55,619 nt of DNA. Source: Gemmatimonadales bacterium (GTDB lineage: Bacteria > Gemmatimonadota > Gemmatimonadetes > Palauibacterales > Palauibacteraceae). Position numbers and translations under genes: made by a program. The notes under the pieces are model-generated. The model did no database searches. It saw only the letters and a program-made list of their open reading frames with translations, and was not told where the DNA came from. The stretch covers positions 1-55,619 of the forward strand of contig VXOJ01000009.1 of NCBI GenBank assembly GCA_009840115.1. The letters are read 5' to 3'. Below are positions 24,143 to 32,331 of the stretch, piece after piece (the first letter of the stretch is position 1; the number at the start of each line of letters is the position of its first letter).

Positions 24143-25444
24143 ATGCAAGACTTTCTGAATGTCCTGGCCGCCCCCGTGGTGATGGCGGGCGTCTTCTTCG
24201 TCGTCGTACTCGTGGCGATCATCACGATCAAGAACCTGATCGTGATCGTTCCCCCCAACCGCGCGGCCGTGATCACCGGCCGGAACCGCATGCTGACCGA
24301 TGGCCAGGCCGTCGGCTACCGCTCCATCTCGGGCGGGCGCACGCTCCGGATCCCGATCATCGAGACGGTCCAGCACATGAACCTCGAGACCATCCCCATC
24401 GAGGTCTCCGTCAACAACGCCTTCTCGAAGGGAAACATCCCGCTCAGCGTGGAGGCGATCGCGAACGTGAAGATCGCCTCGGAGCCCGAGTGGGTGTTCA
24501 ACAACTCGGTCGAGCGCCTGCTGGGGAAGACGGAGGAGGAAGTCCGGGAACTCGCCCAGGACACGCTCACGGGGAACCTGCGGGGCGTGCTCGCCACGCT
24601 CACGCCGGAAGCCGTGAACGAGGACCGGCTGGGCTTCGCCAAGGCGCTGGCGGAGGATGCGGGTGAGGACCTGGCGTCGCTGGGCTTCCACCTCGACGTG
24701 CTCAAGATCCAGAACGTAAGCGACGAGCGCGGCTACCTCGACGCGATCGGGCGGGAGAAGTCGGCGGAGGCGATCCGGCAGGCGGAGATCGCCGAGGCGC
24801 AGGCGGAGGCCGACACGCGAGAGGCTCAGGCGGAGGCGAGGCGGCGCGCCGAGGTGCGGGAGGCCGCGGCTTCGATCAAGATCGCCGAGGCCCAGAACGA
24901 GTTGCGGGTGCGCAAGGCCGAACTGCACCGCGAGGGAGACACGGCCGAGAAGATCGCGCGCGTGAAGGCGCAGGAGGCCGAGGTCGAGGCGGAGAAGATC
25001 CTCGAGATGAAGCGCGTCGAGCGCGAGGAGCAGCGCCTGCGGGCGGACGTGATCGAGCCCGCCAAGGCCGAGAAGATGGCCGCGTTCGCGCGGGCGGAGG
25101 CCGAGGCGGCCCCGATCCTGGAGCGCGGAAAGGCCCAGGTCGAGGTCCTGAAGCGGCTCTACGCCGAGGTCCAGACCGGAGGCGAGGCCGCGTTCGCCGT
25201 GTTCATGGCCGAGAAGCTCCCCGAGCTGCTCGAGATCGCCGTCGGTGCGGTGGAAGGCGTGGACATCGACCGCGTCGTCGTCATGGACGGCGGCCAGGGC
25301 GAGGGCGTGTCCAACGCGCTCAACCAGAGGGTGCGCGGCGCCTACGGGACGATGGAGGGACTCGCGTCGGTGCTGGGCCTCGACATCCAGGAGGTTCTCC
25401 AGCGGGCGGTGGGTTCCGGGGACGCGGACGGCGGCGACGGATGA
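24143..25444 (+). CDS. Flotillin-family SPFH protein
   Basis: 433 aa. An N-terminal membrane segment (12-36: VVMAGVFFVVVLVAIITI) precedes the SPFH domain, which opens with KNLIVIVPPNRAAVITG and contains METIPIEVSVNN-like strands (about 37-190). A long charged coiled coil rich in E, A, R and Q follows (about 205-345). The C-terminal region (GGEAAFAVFMAEKLPELLE...VLGLDIQEVLQ) is the flotillin oligomerisation end. Such proteins organise membrane microdomains. It lies in an operon with the NfeD-like partner upstream. Its stop overlaps the ATG of an outer-membrane barrel gene, an unusual third partner. Confidence 0.92.
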   Translation: MQDFLNVLAAPVVMAGVFFVVVLVAIITIKNLIVIVPPNRAAVITGRNRMLTDGQAVGYRSISGGRTLRIPIIETVQHMNLETIPIEVSVNNAFSKGNIPLSVEAIANVKIASEPEWVFNNSVERLLGKTEEEVRELAQDTLTGNLRGVLATLTPEAVNEDRLGFAKALAEDAGEDLASLGFHLDVLKIQNVSDERGYLDAIGREKSAEAIRQAEIAEAQAEADTREAQAEARRRAEVREAAASIKIAEAQNELRVRKAELHREGDTAEKIARVKAQEAEVEAEKILEMKRVEREEQRLRADVIEPAKAEKMAAFARAEAEAAPILERGKAQVEVLKRLYAEVQTGGEAAFAVFMAEKLPELLEIAVGAVEGVDIDRVVVMDGGQGEGVSNALNQRVRGAYGTMEGLASVLGLDIQEVLQRAVGSGDADGGDG

Positions 25445-26322
25445 GGGGAGCCATCGTTGCGCTGGCGCTCGCCCTGGCGGCGGGCGAGGTCGTCGCGCAG
25501 CCGTACGTCGGGTCGGAGTTGGGGTTCACGCTCGCTCCGGCCATGCGGCTCGTGGGCACGGACAACGACTGGGGCACGCGCTGCGACCTGCTCATCAACC
25601 CCGACGGGGTGGAGACGGGATCGGAGTGCGACACGCCGCCGCCACCGACCGAGTGGGTGAACGAGTCCGGCCGCACGACGGGGATCGCGACGGGAATCGC
25701 GGCCGGATACCGGTTCGACAGATTCCGGGTCGAGGCCGAGTACCGGTACCGCGCCGCGCCATATCACGACCATGCGCCGACGGAGATCGGCGACGTGGTG
25801 ACCGCCCAGAAGGCCGACCAGGAGCTCGAGAGGGCGATCGGCGGGGCCGGCGACGTGAGCGTACACGGCGTGTTCGCGAACCTCGCCGTCGATCTCGGCG
25901 CGGGCGGTGCGCAGCTGACGCCGTACCTGGGGGTCGGCGCCGGCGTGCAGCGCATGGCCATCGACTATCTCAGCCTGTGGAAGCGAAACAACGATCCGGC
26001 GCGGATCGCCACGTTCGAGGACCCCCTGCTCCGCGCGAAGCTGGCCGGGACCACGACGCTCGGTACAGCGGTGCTCCACGACACCATGTTCGGCGCCCAG
26101 GCGCTCGCGGGGGTGGACTACCGCGTCGCCGACCGGTTCACGATCGGGACGCGGATACGCTACGCGAAGGCGCTCGGTCCGTTCGAAAGCGACCCTCGCG
26201 AGTGGGATCAGCTCCGCAGCCACGACTCCACCGTCGGTCGCGGCTCCCGCCTCCTGTACACCGTGGAAACGCAGGACACGAGCGCCTTCACAGTGACCCT
26301 CAGCCTCAGATACGACCTCTAG
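25441..26322 (+). CDS. Outer-membrane beta-barrel protein
   Basis: 293 aa, with its ATG embedded in the flotillin stop (25441-25444). A signal peptide ends near VVAQP. The rest alternates amphipathic strands: YVGSELGFTLAPAMRL, GIATGIAAGYRFDRFRVEAEYRYR, SVHGVFANLAVDLG, LTPYLGVGAGVQRM, GAQALAGVDYRVADRF. It ends in TVTLSLRYDL, an outer-membrane insertion-type C-terminus. This pattern fits an eight-stranded OmpA/OmpW-like barrel. One Cys pair (RCDLLI and SECDTP) sits in the first loop. Coupling to flotillin/NfeD is unexpected, since those act in the inner membrane. Role unknown. Confidence 0.82.
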   Translation: MRGAIVALALALAAGEVVAQPYVGSELGFTLAPAMRLVGTDNDWGTRCDLLINPDGVETGSECDTPPPPTEWVNESGRTTGIATGIAAGYRFDRFRVEAEYRYRAAPYHDHAPTEIGDVVTAQKADQELERAIGGAGDVSVHGVFANLAVDLGAGGAQLTPYLGVGAGVQRMAIDYLSLWKRNNDPARIATFEDPLLRAKLAGTTTLGTAVLHDTMFGAQALAGVDYRVADRFTIGTRIRYAKALGPFESDPREWDQLRSHDSTVGRGSRLLYTVETQDTSAFTVTLSLRYDL

Positions 26323-26372
26323 TCGCGGGGATCGCTAGACAACGCTCAGGTCCCTCAGCGCCAGCCGGCGCC

Positions 26373-27467
26373 TCATTTGGTCCAGATCGCTACGATGCCG
26401 CATTGGGAGTCGGATCCGGCGAACTCTCCGGGGAGAGAGGCGGCATTCCGGTATATCTCGACTCCCGCGATCTCGTGGGGTCTCACCAGATCGTCGATTG
26501 TCTGTCCGTCACGTCCACCGAGACCTCTCACCAGCGTGTTGTCGAGGTAAAAGCTCAGCGGGCAACCGTCGGGCGAGAACTCCGACGCCACTCGTGTGTT
26601 CACCAGTATGCAGCTGCTTCGCCGAAGGCGGCAGTTACCGAGTCGAATCCCCGGCTCGTCGGCGATCATCTGTGAGATGAGTACCGGTCCGCGTCGCTCG
26701 ATGTCGGTCGCCGTGAAGAACGTGCCCCCGCCAACCAGTTCACCCCAGTACTTGCGCTCGTAGAATCCGCCGACCTCCAGCCGGCGCGGCCGCGTGGCGG
26801 TCGCCACGATGGGCTCCATTTCGACAGGATCCGGGACCATGCCGACGTCGACCTCCGTGGTGATGCCGCGCGAGACCGAAACCACATGGGAGAGAGGAGC
26901 ATACCCGAGGTGCCGGACCGCGAGTTCGTGGACCCCGACCGGAACCCCGCTCAGTACAAAGCTCCCCCGCCGGTTGGTCTCCGTCGTGGCCGTACCCCCT
27001 ACAACGGAGACTGTGGCCGCTACGACAGGCCTCTCCGTGCCGGCATCTCGCACGCTACCGATCAAGCGTCCCGTCGTCGCCGACGCCACCAGTAGCCTGA
27101 GTTCAACCTCATGCGTCGCGTCGGGCACAATCCCGACCACCGCCTCCTGACTGGAGGCATCCCCGAACTCGGCCCAGACGGTGGCTTGCCGGGCGTCGCG
27201 CGGGGCACAGAGAGCAAGGTTTCCAGCGGGTCCGACCTCCTGACGAACAGGCTGCCTCGCGCGATCCGCGTCGGTCCACTGAACGATCACGGTCGCGTTC
27301 GGAATCGGAATCGTCCCGGAATCGTCCACAACGACCATCTGCAGGATGCCCCGCCCGTCGCAATCCTGCCCCTGGCCCGAGAGGGGCACCGTGCTTGACC
27401 CCAGAGCGAGGATCGCTGAAACCCCGGCGACCAACGGTCTGCGCCCCCTGAGGCGTGTCCTCGCCAT
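26373..27467 (-). CDS. Plug-only TonB-family protein with carboxypeptidase-regulatory domains, paralogue 1
   Basis: 364 aa. The ATG at 27467 has GGAGGG upstream. It has a signal peptide (about 1-35), then an Ig-like domain (LQMVVVDDSGTIPIPNATVIV...ALCAPRDARQATVWAEFGD). A CarboxypepD_reg-like domain follows (GRLIGSVRDAGTERPVVAA...GVHELAVRHLGYAPL). After the linker GGFYERKYWGELVGGGTFFTA comes a TonB plug domain that ends in GVEIYRNAASLPGEFAGS and IVAIWTK. In TonB receptors a 22-strand barrel would begin here, but the protein stops. The plug has extra cysteines (NCRLRRSSC, DGCPLSF). It may be a ligand-binding or regulatory partner of a separate receptor; function unknown. Confidence 0.82.
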   Translation of the reverse strand: MARTRLRGRRPLVAGVSAILALGSSTVPLSGQGQDCDGRGILQMVVVDDSGTIPIPNATVIVQWTDADRARQPVRQEVGPAGNLALCAPRDARQATVWAEFGDASSQEAVVGIVPDATHEVELRLLVASATTGRLIGSVRDAGTERPVVAATVSVVGGTATTETNRRGSFVLSGVPVGVHELAVRHLGYAPLSHVVSVSRGITTEVDVGMVPDPVEMEPIVATATRPRRLEVGGFYERKYWGELVGGGTFFTATDIERRGPVLISQMIADEPGIRLGNCRLRRSSCILVNTRVASEFSPDGCPLSFYLDNTLVRGLGGRDGQTIDDLVRPHEIAGVEIYRNAASLPGEFAGSDSQCGIVAIWTK

Positions 27468-27649
27468 GCCACCCTCCAGTCCGCAAGATCCGGGCGCCGC
27501 ATCGCCCCTCACCGCTGTCGCGAACTAGACGGTGCGCTGTCCCCCTTGGTCACATCCGTGGGAGGATCGAATTCGGCCCGGTCGACGGCGGTGAATGCAG
27601 CGCTTGCGGCCTCTCCGGAGTCGGTGGCGAGCGTGGTCCGTCCTGACCA

Positions 27650-28690
27650 TTACCTGGTCCAGACCAGGACGGCGCCGCAACGGGCGTCTGACCCCGCGAA
27701 GTCAGCCGGGAGCGAAGCAGGCCCCTTATACACCTCGATGGCGCCGATTTCGAACGGGCGTATATACTGATCGAGCCCGCCGCTCCTCAGCAGAACACCA
27801 TCAATGTACTGCTGCATCGGACATGGCTGGTTCAAGAATCCCGTCGACATCCGCCGGTTCGCCAACCCCGACATTCCCGGCACCATCATGGAAACGAACG
27901 CGCTCACGGTGAGTGGGCGCCAGCGGTCGATCTCTTCGGCCGTGATGAAGTGGCCCAGCCCGGTCAGTTCACCCCAGTGCTTGCGCTCATAGAACCCCAC
28001 GATCTCCAGCCGACGCGCTCTGGTCACGGTGGCTACGATCGGCTCCATCTCCACCGGCGTGGGCACGAGGCCGATCTCCATGTCCGTGGTCAGTCCCCGA
28101 TCCACCGTGACTGAATGTCGCAGCGGGGCATAGCCGATCCGTCGCACTTCCACTTCGTGCTCGCCGGCCGGTACGCCCGTGAGGACGAACCGTCCCTGCC
28201 GGTTCGTGTCGACGACCGACGGACGGCCGCGCACGGACACCGCCGCCCTGACGACGGGGGCTTCCGTCAGCGCGTCCAGGACCTGACCCATGAGGCGTCC
28301 CGACTGAATCCCCCCCGTCAGGATGCGGAGCACGACTTCGCGAGTCGCGCCCGCTTCGAAGGCCGTCACCGCTTGCCGGCTCGAGTCGTCACCGAACTCC
28401 GCCCAGAGCGTGGCTCCCTCCACATCCTCGGGGACACAGAGAAAGAAGTGGCCGTCGGCTCCGGCAGCGTCCCTGACCGGTCTCTCGACGAGGTCGGACC
28501 ACCGAACGACGACGATGGCCCCCGGCAGCGAGATCGTCCCCGACTCGTCGACGACCGTGACGGTGAGCAAGGCCCGGTCGCCGCACGGCTCGCTCTGCTG
28601 GGCCCCGGTCGCGGCGGCGGTCGTCAGCAATGCACACCAAGCGACGATGGTGGCGTGGAAAGATCGAGTTCTTCCCGGCTCAAGGTCCAT
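27650..28690 (-). CDS. Plug-only TonB-family protein with carboxypeptidase-regulatory domains, paralogue 2
   Basis: 346 aa. The ATG at 28690 follows GGGAGAAAC. Same architecture as paralogue 1: signal peptide to TGAQQ, Ig-like domain with a conserved Cys in EPCGDRALL and FLCVPEDVEG, then a carboxypeptidase-regulatory domain (GRLMGQVLDALTEAPVVRAA...VRRIGYAPL). The FYERKHWGELTGLGHFITAEEI linker-plug start leads to the truncated plug end AIEVYKGPASLPADFAGS and VLVWTR. The plug section is shorter and has one Cys pair at most (QPCPMQQ, ARCGAV). It sits 182 bp upstream of paralogue 1, likely in one transcript. Confidence 0.82.
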   Translation of the reverse strand: MDLEPGRTRSFHATIVAWCALLTTAAATGAQQSEPCGDRALLTVTVVDESGTISLPGAIVVVRWSDLVERPVRDAAGADGHFFLCVPEDVEGATLWAEFGDDSSRQAVTAFEAGATREVVLRILTGGIQSGRLMGQVLDALTEAPVVRAAVSVRGRPSVVDTNRQGRFVLTGVPAGEHEVEVRRIGYAPLRHSVTVDRGLTTDMEIGLVPTPVEMEPIVATVTRARRLEIVGFYERKHWGELTGLGHFITAEEIDRWRPLTVSAFVSMMVPGMSGLANRRMSTGFLNQPCPMQQYIDGVLLRSGGLDQYIRPFEIGAIEVYKGPASLPADFAGSDARCGAVLVWTR

Positions 28691-28744
28691 ATCGTTTCTC
28701 CCGTTACAGCCAACCGGCTCCGTCTCGATTGGATGCAGCATGTC

Positions 28745-29250
28745 AACGTATGGACGTGGCAAACGCCGGGCAGGTCACGAAGTCGGCAAGGCGTGATGGC
28801 GTCCGGCTCGCTGGATCGCGAAGACCTCCTGGCTGGACGCGTAGCCCAACTCCGCCCACAGGCAGTTTTGCCGCGCGCCCCTGAGAGTGCGAAGGGACAG
28901 GCGCCCATCGGCTCGAACCTTCTGCGGGAAAGGTCTTCGGACGGCGTCCGAATCTGTTGTGGCGGAGCAATACCATCGCTCCGGGGATTGTCAGAGCCCC
29001 GGTGTCGTCGACGACTACGACATGAAGCGAGGCCGGGGCCACCGCAATCATGGTTCCCCTGCGGCTCAACGAGTGGCCGAATTCCGCCCACACCGTGGCC
29101 TGTCGGGCGTCCCGCGGAACGCAAAGGGAGAATCGCCCGCCGGCATCGGCCCTCTGGTGCACCGGCCTTCGCTCCGCGTCGGTTCTGCGCAACACCTCGG
29201 ACGGCGACTGCGGAAGGGACGCCGATGCCCGGCCCGTGGAGGGCGGTGGA
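28745..29250 (-). pseudogene. Decayed plug-family paralogue: two fused N-terminal domain remnants
   Basis: The minus strand keeps recognisable family pieces without an intact frame. First comes VLRRTDAERRPV...FSLCVPRDARQATVWAEFG. Then, abruptly, a second domain start (ASLHVVVVDDTGALTIPGAMV), whose continuation is only in another frame: DGRLSLRTLRGARQNCLWAE followed by LGYASSQEVF. There is no signal peptide, regulatory domain or plug. It looks like a deletion that fused two neighbouring paralogues, followed by a frameshift. It lies directly upstream of paralogue 2 and downstream of the seven-cysteine peptide gene. Confidence 0.7.
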
Positions 29251-29261
29251 TCAGGGGGGTG

Positions 29262-29537
29262 TCAGTTTATACAGTCACACACCGCCCACAGGACGTCACC
29301 GGTAGACGAATCGCAGCCGACTGCGCATTCGGCAAGACCGCCGCAGTCCAGATAGGCGTCCCACGTGATCTCGTACCACGCTTCGACGCAAGCCGAGACC
29401 GGGTCCTCCTGCGCGCACAACGGCGCAACGCCAATGATACCTGCCATATCAGTGCTGTCGACGGGGACGAACGTAAGGGCAAGTGCAACGGACAGCGTGG
29501 GAAACAGCGCCACGAAGGAATTCTGTAACCTTCTCAC
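29262..29537 (-). CDS. Small secreted cysteine-rich peptide (seven Cys)
   Basis: 91 aa from a GTG at 29537 with GGAGAG seven bases upstream. A hydrophobic stretch (about 8-25: FVALFPTLSVALALTFV) acts as signal peptide, with cleavage uncertain (perhaps after ST or near APLCAQ). Cysteines are at 41, 50, 65, 71, 75, 87 and 89; the mature part is acidic and aromatic (VEAWYEITWDAYLDC). It shares only the plan (leader plus Cys-rich acidic core) with the other small peptides here. It follows the propeller gene at 29600 by 62 bp. No known family; the odd cysteine number suggests one free thiol or dimerisation. Confidence 0.68.
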   Translation of the reverse strand: MRRLQNSFVALFPTLSVALALTFVPVDSTDMAGIIGVAPLCAQEDPVSACVEAWYEITWDAYLDCGGLAECAVGCDSSTGDVLWAVCDCIN

Positions 29538-29599
29538 GATCAGCTCTCCGTTGGAGGTTGCGTGAACGCGGTTTTCTCACAGCGCCGCAAAACTAACGT

Positions 29600-30862
29600 T
29601 CACTGGGAAGACGCACAGTCGGAAGTGACCACCGGAGCACCACTATCTGTTTCGGCACGGAACCGCACGACGGTCTCCACATCGAGCGCGTTCCTCGTGA
29701 CGGCGAGCAACCGAGCTCCACGGCTGGGAAGCCACGGCGTGGCATCCAAGGGTACATGAGCCGTTGCCTGCCCTAGGTGTCGCCCGCAGGAGTCGAAGAT
29801 GTCCCAAGAGTCGTCGTGCGGGTTGGAACTCCAGAGCCTCACCCACAACCATCCATCAGGGCTAGCCTTGATGTCTCGGATGAGTGGCTTGTGCGCCGGG
29901 AGGTCTTGGGCCGAGAAGGGGGACGACTCCGCGATGCGAGTGCGTTCGCTGCCCGTCAGCGGCGACGGCGTGCGGCCCAGCTTCACGGTCCGAACGGTGT
30001 CGCCGCTGACCGTGATCCGGTGAAGTACGTAGTCCGGAGTCCCCACCAGCCAAATCTCTCCGGCCGGATCGACCGTCCACGGCAGCTCTCCCTGCATCGG
30101 TCGGGCTTGCATCAAGGTGCCGCGTGCGCCACCTCGGTTGACCGACTGCCCAACCCGAAAGTCGACCCTGCCGAGGGAGAGGCTCCCTACCGTGGAGACG
30201 GTACCATCGGCTGACACCGCCAGCGCCTCCACCGACGACTCGAACACGAGCCGGGAAGCGTCCATCTCGACTAAATCCAGACGGCGCCCATAGATCCCTC
30301 CGAGGGTGTCGGCGTGGGGAGCCCAAGTTGCGTTGCTAGGCAACCTGTACGACACGTTACCGACAGTCCCCAGAGAGTCCACGAAGAACAGCGTTGGTGT
30401 GGCGCCAATCCACAGGCGGCGCGGTTCCTGCCAGACAAGATTGAAGGGAAAGGAGGACTCTGGGATTTCTCCAGGGCCGGGACCACGGCGAGTGACAACA
30501 CGACGGAAAGTTCCATCCACGTCAAAGGATCGAACCTCTTCGGCCATGTGGTCGCCCACGTAGACAGATCCAGTTTGGTCAATAGCGAGCGACCCCACAT
30601 TGCCAAACGCATCGGGCCCGGCGACCGCCACTGAGCCGATCCTCAACTCCTCGACTAGGCGGAGTGGCACCGCGCCACGGGGGTCGGGGTTGCTCACGAC
30701 GACTCGCCCCGTCGGGAGCGTATCCGCGAGCACGTCCCCCGCTCGCTCGGCCCCCCTGCAGGCGACCGACGTCGCAAGTACGATGAACAAGCATACGGCC
30801 GGCGGCGACCGCGTGGCCGGACTGGTGCTGAATCTCTCACTACGTCCGTAACGGTGAGTCAC
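29600..30862 (-). CDS. 6-bladed beta-propeller lipoprotein
   Basis: 420 aa from a GTG at 30862 overlapping the PDZ-gene stop (GTGA). The leader ends in LATSVAC, a lipobox with Cys35. Propeller repeats follow: NVGSLAIDQTGSVYVGDHMA, EVRSFDVDGTFRRVVTRRGP with the family hallmark GPGE, then TVDPAGEIWLVGTPDYVLHR and IKASPDGWLWVRLW. Such lipoproteins pair with small peptides in Bacteroidetes. The C-terminal region carries two extra cysteines (FDSCGRH, TSDCASS). It lies between a PDZ protein and a seven-Cys peptide in the LuxR-headed cluster. Ligand unknown. Confidence 0.8.
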   Translation of the reverse strand: MTHRYGRSERFSTSPATRSPPAVCLFIVLATSVACRGAERAGDVLADTLPTGRVVVSNPDPRGAVPLRLVEELRIGSVAVAGPDAFGNVGSLAIDQTGSVYVGDHMAEEVRSFDVDGTFRRVVTRRGPGPGEIPESSFPFNLVWQEPRRLWIGATPTLFFVDSLGTVGNVSYRLPSNATWAPHADTLGGIYGRRLDLVEMDASRLVFESSVEALAVSADGTVSTVGSLSLGRVDFRVGQSVNRGGARGTLMQARPMQGELPWTVDPAGEIWLVGTPDYVLHRITVSGDTVRTVKLGRTPSPLTGSERTRIAESSPFSAQDLPAHKPLIRDIKASPDGWLWVRLWSSNPHDDSWDIFDSCGRHLGQATAHVPLDATPWLPSRGARLLAVTRNALDVETVVRFRAETDSGAPVVTSDCASSQ

Positions 30863-31302
30863 CGCTCACAGTCCTCGTCCCAATCTCCAAAAGCGATCTC
30901 CGTCAGGCTCGTTTCGATCACTTCCTCTCCCCGCCGCACCGTGATCTCCTGCACTACTCCGACCCGCGATTCCCGCCACGGCTTGGGGATCTCCCGCGCA
31001 TCCCGCCCGTTGATCGTCAGCATTACATCCCCGGGCCGGAGACCAGCTTCATCCCCAGGCGAACATGGACGGACCAGGACAATTATGGGATGGGGCCGCT
31101 CCGAGACAGGTGGATAGACCAGCTTCCCTTCCTGGACGAGGACGTCTTGGAGTCCGCCGGGGTAGAGATCGTACGCCACACCTCTGAACGGCTCCCATGG
31201 CGCTGGCCGTGCCGGCTCCGGTCCTGCGACTTGGCCGGATGCGACCCCTGGCACCGCCAGCAGAACCGAGGCTACGGCAACGCAAACGGACCGAGAACTC
31301 AC
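30859..31302 (-). CDS. Secreted PDZ-domain protein
   Basis: 147 aa from a GTG at 31302, which has GGAGAG about nine bases upstream and starts a normal signal peptide (SRSVCVAVASVLLAV, ending VASGQ). An ATG at 31356 has no ribosome site and would overlap the previous gene by 16 bp. The mature protein has PVSERPHPIIVLVRPCSPGD and the PDZ core DEAGLRPGDVMLTINGRDAREI, then EITVRRGEEVIETSL. PDZ domains bind C-termini of partner proteins; standing alone, it may present or dock the neighbouring secreted peptides. Two cysteines (RPCSP and DEDCER) could pair. It is coupled to the propeller gene. Confidence 0.8.
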   Translation of the reverse strand: MSSRSVCVAVASVLLAVPGVASGQVAGPEPARPAPWEPFRGVAYDLYPGGLQDVLVQEGKLVYPPVSERPHPIIVLVRPCSPGDEAGLRPGDVMLTINGRDAREIPKPWRESRVGVVQEITVRRGEEVIETSLTEIAFGDWDEDCER

Positions 31303-31340
31303 CACACCCCGGACAACTCTCCGGAATCGCAACGGTTCCA

Positions 31341-31637
31341 CTACCAAACGTCGCATATTACTATTAGTATTGATATACCACCGTCCTCATTGCACGAAAG
31401 GTAGAAGTTGCTCCGGTGCGGCCTCTCGCAGCCTCCTAAGGCATCAAAGGCCTCTTGGATGGCCTCGTCGCTGCACTCGTTGGCCGCCTCGCTCACGGCT
31501 TCGATAGTGGAACATACGGACCAAGCCGGGAGAGCACCACCGGTGGGTGTTGGTTCGGCCGCTCTTGTGGTCCCGACGCAGATCGCCAACAAGAATACGG
31601 AGACTGCAGGTAGAACGAACCGTGCCGTGCGCAACAT
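31341..31637 (-). CDS. Small secreted cysteine-rich peptide (five Cys)
   Basis: 98 aa from the ATG at 31637, which has a strong GGGAGGT six bases upstream. A signal peptide (RTARFVLPAVSVFLLAICVG) ends near TTRAA. The mature peptide is acidic and has cysteines at 42, 55, 70, 82 and 95 (WSVCSTIEAV, ANECSDEAIQ, LGGCERP, LSCNEDG, VICDVW) at near-regular spacing of 12-15. No similarity to a named family is recognised. It is the first structural gene after the LuxR-type regulator and precedes the PDZ and propeller genes. Confidence 0.68.
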   Translation of the reverse strand: MLRTARFVLPAVSVFLLAICVGTTRAAEPTPTGGALPAWSVCSTIEAVSEAANECSDEAIQEAFDALGGCERPHRSNFYLSCNEDGGISILIVICDVW

Positions 31638-31865
31638 GTGGACACCTCCCAAGTTGAAGTAATTCTCTCCCCCCTGGGAAACGATGCCCCGGGGGACCGC
31701 ATCACCGACTACGGTACCTTACTAGGGCGGCACGGTACGACTACGGGTTTATGGCCCACAAGCGTCCAAATAGGTGACATTCGAAGAGATGTCATCGAAG
31801 CAGGTGGCGGGGCGCCGCTACTACCGGATTGGGGGTTGCTTCATCGCTGTCTCAGCGACGGTCGA

Positions 31866-32141
31866 TTATCGCTCAACGTTTCTCAAGAACTCCCGAAAGA
31901 TGAACGTGAGGAGCTGACCACGACTCTTCACGCGCAGCTTACGGTATAACCGTCGTAGGTAAGTGTGGACCGTAGGCGGAGCCAGGCCCAAATCGTGAGC
32001 GATCGCGGCCTCAGAAAGATCATCGAAGACCCGCCGAACAATCTCCTCTTGGCGCTTGGACAAGCCGAGCTCCATGACTAGGCCACGCCACTCTGGGTCC
32101 CGGAACATTCTTGAGCCTTGCCCGCGGGGGGAACACATCAT
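31866..32141 (-). CDS. Single-domain LuxR-type HTH transcriptional regulator
   Basis: 91 aa, of which residues about 26-85 are the GerE/LuxR HTH: LGLSKRQEEIVRRVFDDLSE, then AAIAHDLGLAPPTVHTYLRR and LYRKLRVKSRGQL. The usual landmarks (L-S/T-R-E-E, G-S-x-x-E-I-A, V-x-x-H, I-Y-x-K-L) are all there in slightly altered form. There is no receiver, PAS or autoinducer domain, so it is a stand-alone DNA-binding protein. Start uncertain (ATG at 32141 or 33 bp inside). It lies 229 bp upstream of the peptide/PDZ/propeller genes on the same strand and may control them. Between is untranslated sequence likely to hold their promoter. Confidence 0.78.
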   Translation of the reverse strand: MMCSPRGQGSRMFRDPEWRGLVMELGLSKRQEEIVRRVFDDLSEAAIAHDLGLAPPTVHTYLRRLYRKLRVKSRGQLLTFIFREFLRNVER

Positions 32142-32331
32142 GCTGACCGTGAAGGGGCGGCCGCGGCACTACGCCAGCCGTCAGGAGCGGATACGGGTAC
32201 ATCGCAGGGGCGGGCGGGTGTTGACCCAAACGGAAGCACTCTTCCGGCGCGTCTCGCTGAACATCCGCCCACGTACTCAATATGGGTCCCGCCGCGGGTG
32301 AGCGAACAGTGGCCGACAGCCGAGGGCGGTC

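Noticed and set aside
26358..26371. Hairpin GCGCC/GGCGC between the outer-membrane barrel gene and plug paralogue 1 as a terminator
   Set aside because: Only five pairs and no T-run; too weak in such GC-rich DNA.
32142..32331. Reading frames between the frameshifted small gene and the LuxR-type gene
   Set aside because: No ribosome site, no family similarity and unusual composition; more likely untranslated and promoter sequence.
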